The notes: generated by a model from the sequence alone, not told the origin. Positions 50,398 through 59,800 are shown, counted from the first letter of the stretch. The stretch: DNA of 64,000 bases from UBA4971 sp029551185 (GCA_035593725.1 DAOSZN010000011.1:7859-71858), one strand, 5' to 3'. Made by a program: numbers and translations.

Positions 50398-52170
50398 CTA
50401 GCGCTTATTGCCTTTGGCGCTTTCTCGCCTTCCTGCTCTCACGAGATTTACCAAAATATCCTTGTCAAACTCATCTACTATATAAAGTTTACCATGAGCC
50501 ACCTCAACAAGGCGAGAAAGAAAATCGCGGTTAGGTTGAAGGCCTACGCACATAAAGGTAATCTTGTTATCGGCTATGCGTTTTGCAGCTGTGAGAGCAT
50601 CTCTTGCAGGATCCGCGGTCCAGCGATTCATCGTGGGGATGCCGTCAGTTATCAGGATGAGGAGAACGTCTTTCAGTTTTTTTGCTTTGATGAAATCCAG
50701 CGTGTCAGCAATACCTGCTGCAAGGGGAGTCAGGCCTTGAGGTTGGATTCTCTGCACTCCTTCTTCAATTGCCTTCTTGCTTCTGGTAGACGTAATGTGG
50801 ATCTTGACATCGCGTTCTTGGAATGTCAATACGCTTATTTTCACTCGACACGCCATAGTCAAGTGGCGTATCAGATACTTGGCCGCTCGAATCCTTCTCC
50901 CTACCATACTTGCGCTGGCGTCTATCAAGAGGCAAATTTCCGGCGGGCGAGTGGGACGACGTCGATAAACGTATATATCTTCACGCAAAAACGGTGATGA
51001 ACCGGCCCCGTTTATCTGACGTCGGACCAAGGAATTAAGAACCGTCTCAGGAACGGCGATAGTGTCACACCATTCTCCTTCGTTGAGTGCTCTTGTGGTT
51101 TTTGCAATCCTCGGTGCATCGCCCCGGGTTTTCTTGCGGAAGCGACCTTCCTCATATTGAGGAAACTTCGTCACTATGGGCATTTTCCTGATGAGGCGTC
51201 TAATTGCTGCCTCAATTTCTGAAGCATACGCAGTCAGGATGCTTTTTACTTCTGTGCCTTTCGGGGTTAGGGCAAACTTGCCCGTCTCACGTCCTATGAG
51301 TTGAAAAGAGGTAAGTCTTTCTATGACTTCGTCAAGATCCCCGACATCTGAACGAATATCCGGTGGAATACCGCCTGATGACGTGAGACTTTCAAGGAGT
51401 TTCGCCATATTGACTCTTCCGCCGAATTCCTCTGCCATTGATGCCACAGCGTCCACCCGGGATTCTTGATTCAGAGAATTCCAATCGCGGTCAGCAGGCC
51501 TTCGACCTGCTTCGTTCAGGTACGAGTCGAAAATACTGGAATACGGAGAAAGATCTGCCTTTCCTTTCCCCTCTAAATGAGATATACGCTCCACCTTGCG
51601 GATTTCAACTCCCTGACGCGCAAGTTCCGCTTCTATGGCACTGACAATATAGAACACAACTGCCAGGCAATTGTCGGGTAACATTGCAGCTAGGTGTACA
51701 TGGTTATAGTGGGCTTTTCTCAGAGAGAATTTCCTGCCGTAATTCAAAGACCCGCTGATCCTGCCTCCACCGCTTCCTGTCTGCATATCAATGAGATCCA
51801 AAAGTTCGCCTGCTGTGGGAAACAGAAGCCCTCTGGCATGATGAAGCATAGGATTACGGAAATACTCATGCACAGCCTGCTTAATTGCTTCCGCAACTCC
51901 CCTGTGATCAATTTCACCGATTTCATGGAAAACATCTATGTGAAGTATTTCGTTTTTCTTCAACCTTGAATAGAAAGCGCAACCTGCATCCTGATTGATG
52001 ACAATCTTCACTTCGTCAGGTTCAGCGGGATAAATCACATGTACTCTACGGCTGATCACTGTAGTCTCGCCAATCCTGAGCCCTCGTCCCATCCGGAATT
52101 CAGTCAGCATCAACTTGACCAGGCGATGACTGTCATATCGTAAGAAGGCCAAGTGGCGATAATCATTCAT
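50398..52170 (-). CDS. VWA-domain protein of the magnesium-chelatase D type
   Basis: A 590-residue protein with an unassigned N-terminal region (about residues 1-400) and a C-terminal von Willebrand A domain. The MIDAS motif is CLLIDASASMVGRR (DxSxS), with ISVLTFQERD, GLTPLAAGIADTLDF (Thr) and LLILITDGIPTMN. Its ATG overlaps the stop of the MoxR-type ATPase (ATGA), so the two form a coupled pair like BchI/BchD or MoxR/VWA, in which the ATPase remodels a VWA-bound target. No porphyrin genes are nearby, so chlorophyll-type chelation is unlikely; metal insertion into another protein or cofactor is possible. An upstream in-frame ATG at 52254 lies inside the ATPase gene. Confidence 0.83.
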   Translation of the reverse strand: MNDYRHLAFLRYDSHRLVKLMLTEFRMGRGLRIGETTVISRRVHVIYPAEPDEVKIVINQDAGCAFYSRLKKNEILHIDVFHEIGEIDHRGVAEAIKQAVHEYFRNPMLHHARGLLFPTAGELLDLIDMQTGSGGGRISGSLNYGRKFSLRKAHYNHVHLAAMLPDNCLAVVFYIVSAIEAELARQGVEIRKVERISHLEGKGKADLSPYSSIFDSYLNEAGRRPADRDWNSLNQESRVDAVASMAEEFGGRVNMAKLLESLTSSGGIPPDIRSDVGDLDEVIERLTSFQLIGRETGKFALTPKGTEVKSILTAYASEIEAAIRRLIRKMPIVTKFPQYEEGRFRKKTRGDAPRIAKTTRALNEGEWCDTIAVPETVLNSLVRRQINGAGSSPFLREDIYVYRRRPTRPPEICLLIDASASMVGRRIRAAKYLIRHLTMACRVKISVLTFQERDVKIHITSTRSKKAIEEGVQRIQPQGLTPLAAGIADTLDFIKAKKLKDVLLILITDGIPTMNRWTADPARDALTAAKRIADNKITFMCVGLQPNRDFLSRLVEVAHGKLYIVDEFDKDILVNLVRAGRRESAKGNKR

Positions 52171-53588
52171 CTTATTCTGAGATCCTCCTCGGTAAAGAGA
52201 ATATCCCCGCCTGCAAGTTGGAAAAGGGATTTGGCCTTCCCGGGAGGCGCGCATATGTCAATATCCTTAGGATCAGCTATGCTCGTCCCCTCGCCTGTAG
52301 CATAATGCTCTCCATGGCCTCTTTGTCCTCCGGAGGAACCGGCGCAGGATGCAAGCCCTCTTTGCTGCGGATTGCGAGACGCTCTTGACACATCAGGACG
52401 AATCAGTCCTATACCCCTCATAAGTCTGTCCCAAAGGGAATCCGGCTTCATGAAATTATCACCGCGCCTTGCCAAATCCCTTGGATTGTGTGACGAGGTT
52501 TCTCCTTCATCTGAGTCGTCTTCGGAATTTTCCGGCAGCCTGTCTTGCTCCCTCGGCCTGCCGTGCCTGGATTCATACTCATCAAGAAATTTGCTGATGT
52601 TAATAAGTGTCGCGCCGTCAACGCGGTGGCGAAGGGTAATAGGCAATACTCCCCTGATATCATCCAGCAGCACTCTGGTTCTGGAGTCGAGAGCAGCCCT
52701 TGCCCGAGCGCCAAGAGCAATCGCTTCCACAGCTCTTAGGCTTTCTATGCCAAAACTGACATACAGTTCAGCCAAGACTGACGCCAGCTCGTCAGGTAAG
52801 GCAATCCTTTGCAACAGCTCTGCTTTTTGAGGGACAAATCCCCTGTCTTGAGGCCATAAAGATTCATCGGAAGCTGCATGTCCGCACAGGATCTTCTTTA
52901 CTGTGTCATGGTTTTGCGGACGTCCCATGTTTACCACAAAATCGAATCTGTCAGATAATTGCCTTCTTATATCCTCAAGCGCCCCGGGTTCCTCATCAGG
53001 GTTACTTGCAGCCCAGACACAACACATGACCGGAAGGGTGAACGTTGGCAAGCCTGTCTCCTCTACCTGAATGCGTCCTGGTTTTGTCCCCATGACATCA
53101 AGGAGGACATCTGTAAGTTCAGGAGAGGTATCTGCCAATCTGTTTATCTCATCCACAAAAATGATGCCTCGATACGCCCTGGGTATGATCCCCGGCAACA
53201 ACGCTATCTCCGGTTTGTTCGGGTCAACTACTTTCGCCAAATCTATGCTACCAACAACAGTTCCGAGTTTTGCAGCATGAGAAATCTCAAGAAACGGAAC
53301 GGAAACAGACTCAGTGCCTAAGAGAGAGAGGTCTTCAGGCCCCAGATTCCGATGGATCGGGCAGTGCGGATTACCGGGATCACAGTTGTACCAACACCCC
53401 GCAATCCTTTCTATGGAAGGAAGAATGTTCTTCATAGCCCTAACAACTGTAGTCTTGCCTGTGCCACGAAGACCTTCCACATGAACGTGAATCGGAGTAC
53501 CTGCAAGAAGAGACAGGACAGACATTTCCAAGGCGTCAACTAACGGTTGATTGCCTTCATGCACTATAAGGTCATGATATCTTTTCAA
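52167..53588 (-). CDS. MoxR/magnesium-chelatase I-type AAA+ ATPase with cysteine-rich insertion
   Basis: A 473-residue AAA+ ATPase. Walker A is VEGLRGTGKTTVV near residue 40; Walker B is GIIFVDEINRLADTSPEL; sensor and arginine-finger blocks are CVWAASNPDEEPGALE and IRRQLSDRFDFVVNMG. Between strands lies CWYNCDPGNPHCPIH, a Cys/His set not part of the ATPase core, which could hold a metal. The last 110 residues are low-complexity and charged. I start it at the TTG 8 bases after GGAGG; the ATG at 53618 has no SD. It is coupled to the VWA gene downstream. The cellular target is not known. Confidence 0.83.
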   Translation of the reverse strand: MKRYHDLIVHEGNQPLVDALEMSVLSLLAGTPIHVHVEGLRGTGKTTVVRAMKNILPSIERIAGCWYNCDPGNPHCPIHRNLGPEDLSLLGTESVSVPFLEISHAAKLGTVVGSIDLAKVVDPNKPEIALLPGIIPRAYRGIIFVDEINRLADTSPELTDVLLDVMGTKPGRIQVEETGLPTFTLPVMCCVWAASNPDEEPGALEDIRRQLSDRFDFVVNMGRPQNHDTVKKILCGHAASDESLWPQDRGFVPQKAELLQRIALPDELASVLAELYVSFGIESLRAVEAIALGARARAALDSRTRVLLDDIRGVLPITLRHRVDGATLINISKFLDEYESRHGRPREQDRLPENSEDDSDEGETSSHNPRDLARRGDNFMKPDSLWDRLMRGIGLIRPDVSRASRNPQQRGLASCAGSSGGQRGHGEHYATGEGTSIADPKDIDICAPPGKAKSLFQLAGGDILFTEEDLRIR

Positions 53589-53747
53589 TATGGGCACCTC
53601 CAAAGTGTAACGCGGCATCTGTAGACAGGTACTGATATTATGGCCTTGCCGTAATCAGCGCATACCGCGAAACAAGTGCCCTCATTTCCCAAAGATGTAA
53701 CTTATCTACCGATTCAAGCATTGCAAGGAAGCTTCAGGTTATCCTGA

Positions 53748-55223
53748 TTATGTATCCACTTGTATGCCAAGTTTTTTCAAGCGGTATTGAAGAGTCTGGC
53801 GAGGTATTCCGAGGAGGCGGGCAGTTTGAGAAACATTGCCACAGGATTCAGCAAAAGCCCTGCGGATAAGGGCGTTTTCCAATTCTCGGACAGTTTCACG
53901 GAAATCGCCTGTTAATTCTATCTCCTGAATAACATCATTGAGTTGATGAGGCAAACTCCCAGGAAGAGATGGCGACTTCCTTAAATGATCCGGAAGGTGC
54001 TCCGAAAGAATCATGTCCCCGTCCAGCATGTGCATGGCGCCTTCAATTGTATGCTCCAATTCACGGACATTGCCTGGCCAATCATAGGAAAGGAATACTT
54101 GGAAGACTTCTCTCGAGACACCCTTAACATTCATCATTAGCTGACTGTTGAATCTGTCAATGAAATGCCTTATTAAGAGAGGTATGTCATCGCGTCTTTC
54201 CCTGAGCGGTGGGATTTCTAAACAGATGACGTTTAACCTATAATACAAATCATTCCGCAGCAACCCCAGGGAAACCGCTTCCTCAGGCCTCCGAGTCATA
54301 GCTGCGACAACCCGCACATCCACTTGGCGTTCATTTATGTCGCCTACACGGCGCAAACGTTTCTCTGAAAGAACCCTCAGTAATTTCGCTTGCAGGCTGG
54401 AAGGCATGGAATCAATTTCATCAAGGAAAATCGTGCCTGAATCAGCCAGCTCAAAAAGGCCGGGTCGGTCATAAGCGCCTGTAAACCCGCCTTTTGTCGT
54501 TCCAAAGAGTATCCCCTCAAGCAACCCCTCAGGAAGAGCAGCACAATTCTGCGCGATAAACGGCCCCTTTCCCCGCGGGCCTGCATTATGAATCGCTTGC
54601 ACAAACAGCTCTTTCCCGGTTCCCGTTTCACCGTAAACCAGCACAGCCGACGTGCTTCCTGCAGCCCTTTGGGCTTTTCGCTTCAGGTCCAGTATACATT
54701 CGCTCTCGCCTATTATGTCTCTGAACGTGTAACGGGCGCGATTTGAACCTATATCCCTTCTGCCTTCGCGCTTAGCGAACAACTCCATCTGAAGGTCAAC
54801 AATACGATGAGCCATCTCCTGTATGAGTGTTATATCACGGGAAACTTCCACAGCCCCGATAAGCCTGCCTCCGACTGTCACAGGCAGAGTGGAGTTTACT
54901 GTGGTTATCGTATCCCCTTTGTAATTCATGAAGGTTTGCTCCCTGTTAGACACAGGGTGTCCGGTTTTGAGCACTTGAAGCAGGGTGCTGGTTTCTCGGC
55001 ACAAAGACGGAAACACCTCGAGCACATGTTTACCAACCACTTCATCAGGTTTTAGGTTGTCGAGGGTTGCAGCTGCCCTGTTGTAAAAAACGGTTATGCC
55101 GTTTTTGTCTACTACTTGAATCCCTTCATCTATGGAATCAAGGATCAGATGGAAGTTTTGAAGGAGTTCATCGGAGTCGTTTTCCATATTGAGATTGGAA
55201 GGTTCCGGGCCCATCACACCCAT
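53748..55223 (-). CDS. Sigma-54-dependent transcriptional activator with PAS domain
   Basis: A 491-residue enhancer-binding protein of the RocR/BkdR kind. An N-terminal PAS domain (ILDSIDEGIQVVDKNGITVF, HVLEVFP) precedes the sigma-54 AAA+ domain: Walker A VYGETGTGKELFVQAIH, sigma-contact loop TKGGFTGAYDRPG (GAFTGA with the first Ala as Gly), Walker B GTIFLDEIDSMP, and PLRERRDDIPLL. The C-terminal Fis-type HTH reads NVSQTARLLGIPRQTLQYRL. It probably senses a small molecule through PAS and activates catabolic genes, but none lie next to it. The start is ATG with AAGGGGTG upstream. Confidence 0.93.
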   Translation of the reverse strand: MGVMGPEPSNLNMENDSDELLQNFHLILDSIDEGIQVVDKNGITVFYNRAAATLDNLKPDEVVGKHVLEVFPSLCRETSTLLQVLKTGHPVSNREQTFMNYKGDTITTVNSTLPVTVGGRLIGAVEVSRDITLIQEMAHRIVDLQMELFAKREGRRDIGSNRARYTFRDIIGESECILDLKRKAQRAAGSTSAVLVYGETGTGKELFVQAIHNAGPRGKGPFIAQNCAALPEGLLEGILFGTTKGGFTGAYDRPGLFELADSGTIFLDEIDSMPSSLQAKLLRVLSEKRLRRVGDINERQVDVRVVAAMTRRPEEAVSLGLLRNDLYYRLNVICLEIPPLRERRDDIPLLIRHFIDRFNSQLMMNVKGVSREVFQVFLSYDWPGNVRELEHTIEGAMHMLDGDMILSEHLPDHLRKSPSLPGSLPHQLNDVIQEIELTGDFRETVRELENALIRRAFAESCGNVSQTARLLGIPRQTLQYRLKKLGIQVDT

Positions 55224-55300
55224 AATTATCACCCCTTGGGCGCAACCGCTGATCTTTGGGCATCGTACCTATAATCTTCTGGACGAATCCCCGCTTTCCT

Positions 55301-56296
55301 TCAATGCGTTATCCCGGTTTTTTGGTATGTTGAAATCGGACAGGAAGAGTTCGGCGACTGATTATCGAGAGCAAACTCCACAAGCAAGGCGATAAGGTCG
55401 GAAAACTCAATTCCTGCAGCCTTGGCAGCATCAGGGACCAGGCTCGTCTGGGTCATACCTGGGATTGTGTTGACCTCCAAAATGTAGACCTCGTCTTCAG
55501 GCGTAACAATAAAGTCAGATCGTGAAATATGACGACACCCTAGAGCTCTGTGAGCCTTTATCGCCGCATCCTGGGCTGCCTTATAAGCATGCTTACTAAT
55601 CTCAGCAGGTATGATGTGCTCACTCATGCCCGGAGTGTACTTGGCTTCATAGTCATAGAGGCCTGTGACAGACCGGATTTCAATTACCGGCAATGCTTGG
55701 GGTTCAGTGTCGCCTAATACGCCGACTGTAATCTCTGTGCCGGATATATATTCTTCAACTAAGACCTCGTCATCGTACTTTGATGCTTCAATGACTGCGT
55801 TTTCCAGATCTTGCAAGGAGCGAACTACGGTTAATCCTATGGTGGAACCCTGCTTATTGGGTTTTACTACCAATGGATAGGTGAAGTTTTTGGTTATTTG
55901 TTCTATTATAGTCTGAAGCCCGGGTTGCTTCAGCGCATACCTGGATACCAGGATATCCTTTGGACAGAGAAGGCCTTCAAGCCGGAACAATTTCTTTGAA
56001 ATTGCTTTGTTCATAGCCAATGCGCTGGCGAGGACCCCGGATCCCACATACGGGAGGTCCAGTATGTCAAGAAGACCTTGAAGGCACCCGTCTTCCCCAT
56101 ACTTCCCATGGAGTGCGATAAAGACTACGTCAGGCCTGGCTTCCTTCAGAGAAGTTACAAGATTGTCATCAAGGTCAAGAGCTGTGACGCTGAAGCCCTT
56201 TTCGACCAAGGCGCGAGTGACCTGCCGCCCTGTAAGTAATGATACTTCTCTCTCTGCAGATTTTCCACCGTAAATTAGTGCAACCCTTTTCTTCAT
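55301..56296 (-). CDS. ddl: D-alanine--D-alanine ligase
   Basis: A 331-residue ATP-grasp ligase making D-Ala-D-Ala for peptidoglycan. Signatures: VALIYGGKSAEREVSLLTG, FIALHGKYGEDGCLQGLLDI, YVGSGVLASALAMNKAISKK, VVKPNKQGSTIGLTVV, VLVEEYISGTEITVGVLG, YDYEAKYTPG and VYILEVNTIPGMTQTSLVP. The segment GCRHISRSDF differs slightly from the usual SRxDF. The ATG follows GGAGG by 5 bases; an earlier in-frame ATG (56308) is less likely. Confidence 0.96.
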   Translation of the reverse strand: MKKRVALIYGGKSAEREVSLLTGRQVTRALVEKGFSVTALDLDDNLVTSLKEARPDVVFIALHGKYGEDGCLQGLLDILDLPYVGSGVLASALAMNKAISKKLFRLEGLLCPKDILVSRYALKQPGLQTIIEQITKNFTYPLVVKPNKQGSTIGLTVVRSLQDLENAVIEASKYDDEVLVEEYISGTEITVGVLGDTEPQALPVIEIRSVTGLYDYEAKYTPGMSEHIIPAEISKHAYKAAQDAAIKAHRALGCRHISRSDFIVTPEDEVYILEVNTIPGMTQTSLVPDAAKAAGIEFSDLIALLVEFALDNQSPNSSCPISTYQKTGITH

Positions 56297-56377
56297 AGTG
56301 TCCTCCATCCTCCGGCAATGCCGGCACAGCGGCCTGTTAAGATTGCCTCCGCTCGTTTCCTAATATGGCATCTGGAA

Positions 56378-56602
56378 TCATAGTTGATAGAAGAGCGGTG
56401 CCATGACCCGCGCTGCAATAACTGAAACGAGAAGAACATATATAAGTGTCGTGGCGATGACAATGCGTATAGCGAGAGATGTCACATCGTTCTGAATCGC
56501 TCCGCATCGCCTGGCAGAAATCACCCAGGCCATCTCAAATATTATCACAAGCGACAAAATGGCTGCACACTTCACTATCGAAGCGAGGCCCACAAAATAC
56601 AC
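56378..56602 (-). CDS. Small two-helix membrane protein of unknown function
   Basis: A 74-residue hydrophobic protein with two predicted membrane helices (VKCAAILSLVIIFEMAWVIS and RIVIATTLIYVLLVSVIAAR) joined by a short polar loop. I recognise no family. GTG starts occur at 56602 and 56593; the second has GGGGGTG six bases upstream and is the better placed. It lies between surE and ddl. Confidence 0.5.
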   Translation of the reverse strand: MYFVGLASIVKCAAILSLVIIFEMAWVISARRCGAIQNDVTSLAIRIVIATTLIYVLLVSVIAARVMAPLFYQL

Positions 56603-56691
56603 CCCCGGACAGAAAAAGACTCTTAATATTCTATGTTTCTTGCCGGGGATTTGAGATTAAAATCTAAACCCAAAGCATTCAGTTTGAGCCT

Positions 56692-57468
56692 TCAATCCAT
56701 CCCGTCTGAAAACTTGATGTCCCATGACTTGAGCTGTTCTATTAAGTCATACTTGGTAAGATCGAGATGAATCGGGGTAATGGAAATCATGTTGTGCCTG
56801 ACAGCTGTAGAATCGATATCGAGAGCACCGTCGCAATCTTCCACATTGCCTGCCATCCAGTAATATGTCCTACCTCTCGGATCAACTCGCCTGTCAAAGA
56901 CGTCTTTCCATACCCTCGCGCCTAGCTTTGTAATTGACACGCCGGCCAAATCCCGCCTCTCCACAGACGGAATATTGACGTTCAGAAGCGTCTTAGGAGG
57001 CAGCCCGTTTTCAGCCACTCGTAAGACGAGTTGTCTTCCGAACTCTGCTGCCATAGAGTAGTTGCAATTCTCAAATGCTGCCACAGATATGGCCACAGAA
57101 GGAATTCCGTATATCGCACCTTCAATGGCAGCTGAGACAGTGCCGGAGTATAAGACGTCAGTCCCTAGGTTAGGTCCGCGATTGATACCGGAAACCACCA
57201 TATCAGGCTTCCATTCCAAGAGGTCCTCAATAGCCAACTTGACACAATCTGAAGGAGTGCCATCAACAGCCCATGCTTGGATCCGGGGGTCAGAGAAGTC
57301 GATTCTTTCTATCCTGAGCGGCCTAAGCACAGTAATAGCATGCCCGGTGGCGCTTCTTTCTCTGTCTGGGGCCACTACGCTGACTTCACCGAGTTTTGCG
57401 AGATCCGCAGCCAGTATCCGTATCCCGTCAGCTAAGATTCCGTCATCGTTGGTGACCAATATTCGCAT
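56692..57468 (-). CDS. surE: 5'/3'-nucleotidase SurE
   Basis: A 258-residue survival protein that dephosphorylates nucleoside monophosphates and short polyphosphate. The metal site is ILVTNDDGILADGI (Asp-Asp), with VVAPDRERSATGHAIT, VDGTPSDCVKLAI, VVSGINRGPNLGTDVLYSGT and AAIEGAIYGIPSVAIS. Length and ends fit the family. It starts 9 bases after the MgtC-family gene ends, so the two are probably co-transcribed. Confidence 0.96.
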   Translation of the reverse strand: MRILVTNDDGILADGIRILAADLAKLGEVSVVAPDRERSATGHAITVLRPLRIERIDFSDPRIQAWAVDGTPSDCVKLAIEDLLEWKPDMVVSGINRGPNLGTDVLYSGTVSAAIEGAIYGIPSVAISVAAFENCNYSMAAEFGRQLVLRVAENGLPPKTLLNVNIPSVERRDLAGVSITKLGARVWKDVFDRRVDPRGRTYYWMAGNVEDCDGALDIDSTAVRHNMISITPIHLDLTKYDLIEQLKSWDIKFSDGMD

Positions 57469-57477
57469 GAAGAAGGC

Positions 57478-58143
57478 TCACTCCTCATAACCTACATGAA
57501 TTACTCCGTCGACTTCAATGATTTCATCCAGCAATCTGTCCTTGGGCACCGAGAATGGCACTTCAAGGCTAAGATGAATAGCAGCTTCATGCCCTTTCCC
57601 CACGGTTTCCATATCTACTTCTTTAATACTGACACCGTATCTACCTAACACCGATGCTATAGCACCTAACTGTCCCGGCCTGTCGCTTACCTGAACGAAA
57701 AGAGTGTCACGTTTTGACAGCATAAACCTTCGTTCAAAACGATCAAATACCACAAGCACCACAACAACAAGGCCGGTAGTCACTGCTCCTGAAACGTAGA
57801 ATCCTGTACCGACAGCCAGTCCTATCCCTGCCACAACCCAAAGACTCGCTGCGGTGGTCAATCCTTTAATCGTTGCGCCTTCCCGAAGAATGGTGCCTGC
57901 CCCGAGAAAACCTATTCCGCTAATGACTTGAGCTGCGATTCGTCCCGGATCGTACCCTGATTTGCCTGAAAACTCCAAGAAAGCATATTGAGAAATTATC
58001 ATTGCTAGGGCTGACCCAATACATACAAGAATATGAGTTCTAAAGCCTGCAGGTCGTTTATGGCTTTCTCTTTCAAGTCCAATCAGTCCACCGAACATAG
58101 TAGCGACAATAAGTCTCAAAACTACCTCGCCCTGGGAGATCAC
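57478..58143 (-). CDS. MgtC/SapB family membrane protein with ACT domain
   Basis: A 221-residue protein with the MgtC N-terminal membrane domain (LRLIVATMFGGLIGLERESH, RPAGFRTHILVCIGSALAMI, AAQVISGIGFLGAGTILREG, KGLTTAASLWVVAGIGLAVG) and a cytosolic ACT domain (VQVSDRPGQLGAIASVLGRY). Relatives are linked to magnesium limitation and inhibition of F-type ATPase in pathogens. The start is GTG with GGGAGGG 6 bases upstream. Confidence 0.92.
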   Translation of the reverse strand: MISQGEVVLRLIVATMFGGLIGLERESHKRPAGFRTHILVCIGSALAMIISQYAFLEFSGKSGYDPGRIAAQVISGIGFLGAGTILREGATIKGLTTAASLWVVAGIGLAVGTGFYVSGAVTTGLVVVVLVVFDRFERRFMLSKRDTLFVQVSDRPGQLGAIASVLGRYGVSIKEVDMETVGKGHEAAIHLSLEVPFSVPKDRLLDEIIEVDGVIHVGYEE

Positions 58144-58193
58144 GCGTTTCCCTCCCTATCACTAGCATCCTCAGGTATTATAGACTAAATTCA

Positions 58194-58202
58194 ATTATAA
58201 CA
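58194..58202 (-). promoter_or_regulatory. Extended -10 promoter of the MgtC-surE unit
   Basis: The minus strand reads TGTTATAAT, a perfect TATAAT in an extended -10. A second TATAAT lies 17 bases downstream (58177-58182), giving two possible starts within the 119-base gap before the GTG. Confidence 0.55.
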
Positions 58203-58262
58203 TAAAGATCAGACCGGAAGCCGAAGTACATGTGAGACAATGAGAGATGCCATCTGACTCTG

Positions 58263-59150
58263 TCAACTGCTTGCCTTTCGAGTGGGTTTTTCCCGTAAGG
58301 CCAAGACGCGGCGGGATACTTGACGTACAAGGACTTGTATCTCGTCCAAGGCTTCTAATACCGGTTTTTGAGACTCATCTCCGCATAACTCTTTTATGGC
58401 TTCCAATGCATAAGACCTAAGGTCTTCGTTCTCAAGGCATATTCTCACCAAAGGCTCAACTGCCCGTTCATCGCCTAACGCTCTCAGCGCCTGTATGGCG
58501 CCATAGCGAACATCAGTGGACTCGTCACCTAAAGCGGCAATTAGACGGCTTAAGACCTTAATATCGCCGATTTTCCTGAGCGCTTCAACTGCCTCGTATC
58601 TGACTGCAGGATCAGGATCACTCAATAGCGCAGACAAGCGAGGCACGGATTTCTTATGCTTGAGTTCTCCTAAGAGCTTTGCTGCTCTGCGCCGGGTATT
58701 TCTATCAGGCATGTCAAGTGCGCAGCTGACAACTTCGACCACTTCCGCCTTGGGAAATTTCATTATCGCCCTGGTAATATTATAAGCGACATACGGATTC
58801 TCTTCCTTAAGCGCTTTCACAAGATGCTCTAATGAAGCACTGTCGCCGATTTCCCCAAGCGCTTCTGAGGCCCAGCTTCTAACTGAATCGTCCTCGTCCT
58901 CGAGGGCACGAATCAAAACGCATACAGCTTTCTTATCAGGTAGTTTGCTAAGGCCATAGGCTGCTCCACGCCTTGCGAAAACATCCCCTTCCTCAAGCGC
59001 CTGTATTAAGAGATCTACAATTTCCGCCCTTACGCTCAGAACTTCAGCCCTGGTCAGTTCCTGCGTATCACTGTCAAGCTTGGATAAATCTCCTTCAAGT
59101 TGAGATAGCTGATGAATTAGGATATCAATCTTGTCGATACCATCGACCAT
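58263..59150 (-). CDS. HEAT-repeat (PBS lyase-like) protein
   Basis: A 295-residue all-helical protein. After a short N-terminal coil it contains about six HEAT/EZ-HEAT repeats, each with an R-xA-xxAL-G core: ARRGAAYGLSKL, VRSWASEALGEIGD, TRRRAAKLLGELK, VRYEAVEALRKIGD, VRYGAIQALRALGD and a final YALEAIKEL. Such proteins act as scaffolds or binding platforms; no enzyme domain is present. The start is the ATG after GGGGGGA. It is followed by the MgtC-family gene, which has its own promoter. Confidence 0.88.
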   Translation of the reverse strand: MVDGIDKIDILIHQLSQLEGDLSKLDSDTQELTRAEVLSVRAEIVDLLIQALEEGDVFARRGAAYGLSKLPDKKAVCVLIRALEDEDDSVRSWASEALGEIGDSASLEHLVKALKEENPYVAYNITRAIMKFPKAEVVEVVSCALDMPDRNTRRRAAKLLGELKHKKSVPRLSALLSDPDPAVRYEAVEALRKIGDIKVLSRLIAALGDESTDVRYGAIQALRALGDERAVEPLVRICLENEDLRSYALEAIKELCGDESQKPVLEALDEIQVLVRQVSRRVLALREKPTRKASS

Positions 59151-59337
59151 ACAAAATCCCCCCATCCCCTGGCAGCAACCTGGTTTCATAGCGCATTCCG
59201 CTACCCGAGAATCACCGTAAAGGGGACGATGCGCCGCGCTCTTAAGTACAGCCCGGCGATAGCACGTTAACTGTTCGACACCGACGGATCTATTCCTCCC
59301 GCCTTAGTGTCGGTCAACCAATCTTTTTATGTTATAT

Positions 59338-59703
59338 CTAGGCACTCCTCATTCCACAATGAGGGCACACTTCGGCGTCAAGTTCCATGAGATCATGGCA
59401 CTTCAAGCATTCTTTCTTTACAGGCTTTCCACAATGGGGGCAAAAGGCCAGGTTATGGATGTACTTCTTGGAACAGTGGGGACATATGAGAAGCTTTCCA
59501 CGAGGGCGTATGAAAAAATATGCAGCTACCACAAGCAATGTCCCGAAAACGCCTACTGTCAGGGCTGAGAAAACACAGGCTACCGCCCAAATCACGGGGT
59601 TGTAATCCCGACCGCGGGCATCCCGAAAAATCAACCAAGCAGACACTGCTCCGACTGCTATCGTTCCTAGCAGGATAGGCCAATTCATTCCACTGGATTC
59701 CAT
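59338..59703 (-). CDS. Membrane protein with C-terminal double zinc ribbon
   Basis: A 121-residue protein with two N-terminal membrane helices (WPILLGTIAVGAVSAWLIF and AVACVFSALTVGVFGTLLVV) and two zinc-ribbon-like units: CPHCSKKYIHNLAFCPHCG and CLKCHDLMELDAEVCPHCG, i.e. four CxxC knuckles. The ribbons should face the cytosol or the outside depending on topology, which I cannot fix. The family is not recognised. The ATG has GGAG 5 bases upstream. The 187-base gap that follows holds only a short CGACAC/GTGTCG inverted repeat. Confidence 0.75.
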   Translation of the reverse strand: MESSGMNWPILLGTIAVGAVSAWLIFRDARGRDYNPVIWAVACVFSALTVGVFGTLLVVAAYFFIRPRGKLLICPHCSKKYIHNLAFCPHCGKPVKKECLKCHDLMELDAEVCPHCGMRSA

Positions 59704-59800
59704 ATTCTCTCCGCTGGAAAGACGTATCTTGACACGCCTATAATTCCAGCTCCCTCCCTATAGTATCATGTTTTTACACTGAGTCCGGCCGCAGGTTTCA

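Noticed and set aside
50353..50997. Plus-strand open frame of 214 codons
   Set aside because: It lies antisense to the VWA gene, shows no recognisable domain, and the opposite frame has clear MIDAS motifs.
59270..59330. CGACAC/GTGTCG inverted repeat as terminator after the zinc-ribbon gene
   Set aside because: The stem is short with a long loop and no T-run follows on the minus strand.
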